64,000 nt of DNA from Sphingomonas limnosediminicola. GTDB taxonomy: Bacteria > Pseudomonadota > Alphaproteobacteria > Sphingomonadales > Sphingomonadaceae. The position numbers and the translations under genes were made by a program. The notes below the pieces were generated by a model that saw only the letters and a program-made list of their open reading frames with translations, was not told the DNA's origin and ran no database searches. Below, piece after piece: positions 61,417 through 64,000 of the stretch; positions within the stretch are counted from its first letter, which is position 1, and the number at the start of each line of letters is the position of its first letter. The stretch covers positions 2,455,501 to 2,519,500 of the forward strand of contig NZ_BAABBM010000001.1 of NCBI RefSeq assembly GCF_039537965.1, read 5' to 3'.

Positions 61417-62784
61417 ATGGCATCCGCAGCCGAGCAAATGGCCTCAAGCATTACGTTCGCCAATTTTCAAAAGGCGACGGAGCTCAAGAAGAGGCTGTGG
61501 TTTACGATCGGTGCGCTGATCCTGTTCCGGCTGCTGTCGTTCGTTCCGGTGCCGGGTATCGACCCGGTCGCGATGAGCGCGCTTTACCAGACGCAGAGCG
61601 GCGGCATCCTCGACGTTTTCAACACCTTCTCCGGCGGCGCGCTGGAACGCTTTTCGATCGTCGCGCTGGGCGTCATGCCCTACATCACCGCGTCGATCGT
61701 CGTTCAGCTCGGCGCAACCCTCTACGGCCCGTGGCAGGCTCTGCGCAAAGAAGGCGAGACGGGGCGCAAGAAGCTCAACCAATATACCCGCTACCTGACC
61801 GTGATGATTACGCTCGTGCAGGGCTATCTCGCCATCCGCGGCCTGGAAACGCAGTCGGTCAGCAAGGGCATCGGCGCGGTCGTTGCGCCCGGCCTGTTGT
61901 TCGAGATCGCCGGCACTGTCAGCCTCGTCGGCGGCACATTGTTCCTGATGTGGATCGGTGAGCAGATCACCAGCCGCGGCATCGGCAACGGCGTCTCGCT
62001 GATTATCATGGCCGGCATCGTCGCGCGGCTTCCGCAGGGCGTCGGCCAGCTTCTCGAAGGCGGCCGCACGGGCTCCATCAGCCCAGTCATCGTCGTCGGT
62101 ATCGTTGTCCTCGCGGCGGCGCTGATCCTCTTCATCTGCTTCATGGAGCGCGCACAGCGCCGGGTGCTCATCCAATATCCGAAGCGCCAGACCGCGCGCG
62201 GCATGCAGCAGGAGCGTTCGCACCTGCCGATCAAGCTCAACACCGCCGGTGTCATTCCGCCGATCTTCGCGTCGTCGCTTCTGCTGATGCCGTTGACCAT
62301 CCTGCAATGGGCCGGCTCGCGCGCAAGCTCGGAAGGCAGCACCAGCGACTGGCTGATCACCATCAGCACCTATCTGCAGCACGGCTCGCCACTCTACATG
62401 GTCCTGTACGGACTCGGCATTGCCTTCTTCTGCTTCTTCTACACCGCGGTGCAGTTCAACAGCGAAGAGACGGCCGACAACCTGAAGCGCCATGGCGGCT
62501 TCATCCCCGGCATCCGCCCGGGCAAGGCGACCGAGCAATACTTCGACTATCTGCTCAACCGCATCACGGTCGTTGGCGCAGCTTATCTGGTGGTGATCTG
62601 CCTCATCCCTGAGATCCTCTCGGCGCAGGCGGGCCTCAACTTCCGTCTCGGCGGCACCAGCCTGCTCATCGTTGTCAACGTGACGATGGACACGGTCAGC
62701 CAGATCCAGAGCCACTTGATTGCGCACCAATATGGCGATCTTATCAAGAAGGCGAAGCTGAAGACGACGCCGCGCAGGCGCTAG
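61417..62784 (+). CDS. secY: Preprotein translocase subunit SecY
   Basis: A 455-residue ten-segment channel protein of the Sec translocon. RLLSFVPVPGID, the plug-region GGALERFSIVALGVMPYITASI, and the large cytoplasmic loops (RRVLIQYPKRQTARGMQ; KRHGGFIPGIRPGKATEQY) are standard. The start at 61417 (MASAAEQM) follows GGGGA; a longer frame from 61342 would cross the hairpin. Confidence 0.97.
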   Translation: MASAAEQMASSITFANFQKATELKKRLWFTIGALILFRLLSFVPVPGIDPVAMSALYQTQSGGILDVFNTFSGGALERFSIVALGVMPYITASIVVQLGATLYGPWQALRKEGETGRKKLNQYTRYLTVMITLVQGYLAIRGLETQSVSKGIGAVVAPGLLFEIAGTVSLVGGTLFLMWIGEQITSRGIGNGVSLIIMAGIVARLPQGVGQLLEGGRTGSISPVIVVGIVVLAAALILFICFMERAQRRVLIQYPKRQTARGMQQERSHLPIKLNTAGVIPPIFASSLLLMPLTILQWAGSRASSEGSTSDWLITISTYLQHGSPLYMVLYGLGIAFFCFFYTAVQFNSEETADNLKRHGGFIPGIRPGKATEQYFDYLLNRITVVGAAYLVVICLIPEILSAQAGLNFRLGGTSLLIVVNVTMDTVSQIQSHLIAHQYGDLIKKAKLKTTPRRR

Positions 62785-62818
62785 CGGCTGCTCAATAAGG
62801 GGGGAAAGAGCCGCCGTG

Positions 62819-63472
62819 ATGAATATCATCCTTCTTGGCCCGCCGGGCGCGGGCAAGGGTACGCAGGCCGCCAGGCTGGAGGTTCTGCGCGGCATGGTGC
62901 AGCTGTCAACCGGCGACATGCTCCGCGAGGCCGTGGCCGCGGGAACGCCGGTCGGCCTCAAAGCCAAGGAAGTCATGGCGCGCGGTGAGTTGGTGAGCGA
63001 CGCGATCGTCAGCGCGCTTATTGGGGAGCGGCTCGACGCCTCCGCCGATAAAGGCGCGATTTTTGATGGGTTCCCGCGCACCAAGCATCAGGCTGAAGCG
63101 CTTGAGATGTTGCTCGACGAACGCGACCGGAAGCTCGACTATGTGATCGAACTGGTCGTGAACGAGGATGAGCTGGTGAAGCGCATCACCGGCCGTTTCA
63201 CCTGCGCCAAGTGCGGCACCGGTTATCACGACAATTTCCGTCCAACGAAAGTCACGGGCGTTTGCGACGCCTGCGGCTCGACCGAGTTCAATCGCCGTCC
63301 GGACGATAATGAGCAGACGGTGCGCACCCGCATGGCGGAATATCGCGCGAAGACAGAACCGATCCTGCCTTACTATCGTGAAAGGAGTCTTGTCCGTCAG
63401 GTCGACGGCATGGCGTCCATCGACGAAGTCGCCGCGCAGATTGACGCGATCCTCGACGGTAGGGCCGGCTAG
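62819..63472 (+). CDS. adk: Adenylate kinase with Cys4 zinc-type lid
   Basis: A 217-residue enzyme interconverting AMP, ADP and ATP. P-loop GPPGAGKGTQA at residues 7-17, then the LID holding CAKCG and CDACG, a four-cysteine zinc site more usual in Gram-positive bacteria. Start is ATG 62819 behind AAGGGGGGAAAGAG; a GTG at 62816 is also open. The gene overlaps the convergent folA by four bases, and the rpsM-rpsK-rpoA-rplQ group does not follow. Confidence 0.96.
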   Translation: MNIILLGPPGAGKGTQAARLEVLRGMVQLSTGDMLREAVAAGTPVGLKAKEVMARGELVSDAIVSALIGERLDASADKGAIFDGFPRTKHQAEALEMLLDERDRKLDYVIELVVNEDELVKRITGRFTCAKCGTGYHDNFRPTKVTGVCDACGSTEFNRRPDDNEQTVRTRMAEYRAKTEPILPYYRERSLVRQVDGMASIDEVAAQIDAILDGRAG

Positions 63473-63966
63473 GCGCGTTCCAGCGTGACGAAACGGTAGG
63501 CGGGGCGCCCGTCCTCGGCTTCATGCACTTCGCTCGCAACTTCTCGCCAGGATCCCGAATGACGCGGGTCTGGCCACGACGTGTCGCCTTCGACGTCCTC
63601 AAGCACTTCGGTCAGCTCGATTCTGCTTGCGAATGGAAGAAAGAGCGCAAAAATATCCGCGCCTCCGATGACCGACACTGGTTCATCGCCAGCGATCTCG
63701 AGCGCCTCCTGGACCGAATGCGCCTTCTCCGCACCGATCGCGAACCAGTCGAGCGCGCGGGTAAGGACGAGATGGCGCCTCCCCGGCAGCAGTCCCGGCA
63801 GGCTCTCGAAGGTCTTCCGCCCCATCACCATCACGCTGCCCATCGTCAGCGCCTTAAACCGCTTCAGGTCGGCGGGGAGATGCCATGGGAGCTTGCCGCT
63901 GCGCCCGATGACGCCGTTCTGCGCCCGTGCGACGACAATGGTGATGATCGGCGGTTTGTTCATCAT
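63469..63966 (-). CDS. folA: Dihydrofolate reductase
   Basis: A 165-residue NADPH enzyme that regenerates tetrahydrofolate, target of trimethoprim. PIITIVVARAQNGVIGRSGKLPWHLPADLKRFK (substrate Asp in PADLKRF), VMGRKTFESLP and SVIGGADIF (NADPH) are present. The start is uncertain between ATG 63966 and 63963; a TTG at 63999 is open to the window edge. Convergent with adk, overlapping its stop. Confidence 0.93.
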   Translation of the reverse strand: MMNKPPIITIVVARAQNGVIGRSGKLPWHLPADLKRFKALTMGSVMVMGRKTFESLPGLLPGRRHLVLTRALDWFAIGAEKAHSVQEALEIAGDEPVSVIGGADIFALFLPFASRIELTEVLEDVEGDTSWPDPRHSGSWREVASEVHEAEDGRPAYRFVTLERA

Positions 63967-64000
63967 CACGACGATGCCCTTGTCGCGCGCGCGTGCCAAG

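Noticed and set aside
61444..63084. A 546-codon open frame on the minus strand
   Set aside because: Antisense to secY and adk; no recognisable domain, composition typical of a shadow frame.

Overview
The window is a GC-rich (about 63-65 % by eye) stretch of core chromosome from an alphaproteobacterium, most likely order Sphingomonadales (Sphingomonas / Sphingomicrobium-like). Reasons: a CtrA cell-cycle regulator with GANTC methylation sites upstream, a methionine synthase split into two genes beside metF and an ArsR-methyltransferase fusion regulator, the mdh-sucD-sucA-sucB-lpd layout, separate E3 genes for 2-oxoglutarate and pyruvate dehydrogenase, many small secreted proteins without named function, and S12 with Arg at position 88. 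I see no rRNA, tRNA, CRISPR array, insertion sequence, prophage or integrase. No gene-free stretch exceeds about 240 bases.

Layout. 1-6.7 kb: end of glnE, a one-cysteine Bcp peroxiredoxin, two tandem exported M20 peptidases, and a minus-strand run sdhB-paaI-like-zapE. 6.7-7.7 kb: two paralogous secreted proteins, one of which appears to have lost its start codon. 7.7-15.2 kb: TCA-cycle operon mdh-sucD-sucA-sucB-lpd, without sucC. 15.2-20 kb: a DUF4336-like protein, a secreted protein, sppA and a MATE exporter. 19.8-22.5 kb: CIRCE-controlled groES-groEL and two small lipoproteins. 22.6-28.1 kb: methionine operon (ArsR-methyltransferase fusion, metF, metH in two parts) behind a perfect 22-bp palindrome. 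28.2-38.2 kb: DsbD-like protein, amidohydrolase, ilvA, bpt, ctrA, a pseudouridine synthase, arfB, free-Met-(R)-sulfoxide reductase, two envelope proteins and a universal stress protein. 38.3-46.4 kb: pyruvate dehydrogenase E2 and E3 with a thioesterase between, amidohydrolase, CDF transporter, DUF3140, cupin, class IV aminotransferase and a sulfotransferase-like protein. 46.6-63.5 kb: str, S10 and spc ribosomal operons from rpsL to secY-adk. 63.5-64 kb: folA, convergent with adk.

How it fits together. The window supplies much of central carbon metabolism (malate dehydrogenase, succinyl-CoA synthetase alpha, the whole 2-oxoglutarate dehydrogenase complex, E2/E3 of pyruvate dehydrogenase, succinate dehydrogenase Fe-S subunit), one-carbon and methionine synthesis, protein folding and quality control, and most of the translation machinery. 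The most informative non-routine signals are the predicted operator of the methionine operon, the CtrA/GANTC control region, the AGG at the expected start of a secreted protein, low-complexity extensions on S5, L3, L5 and S17, a hairpin with T-tract between rplO and secY, and the S12 Arg88 state.
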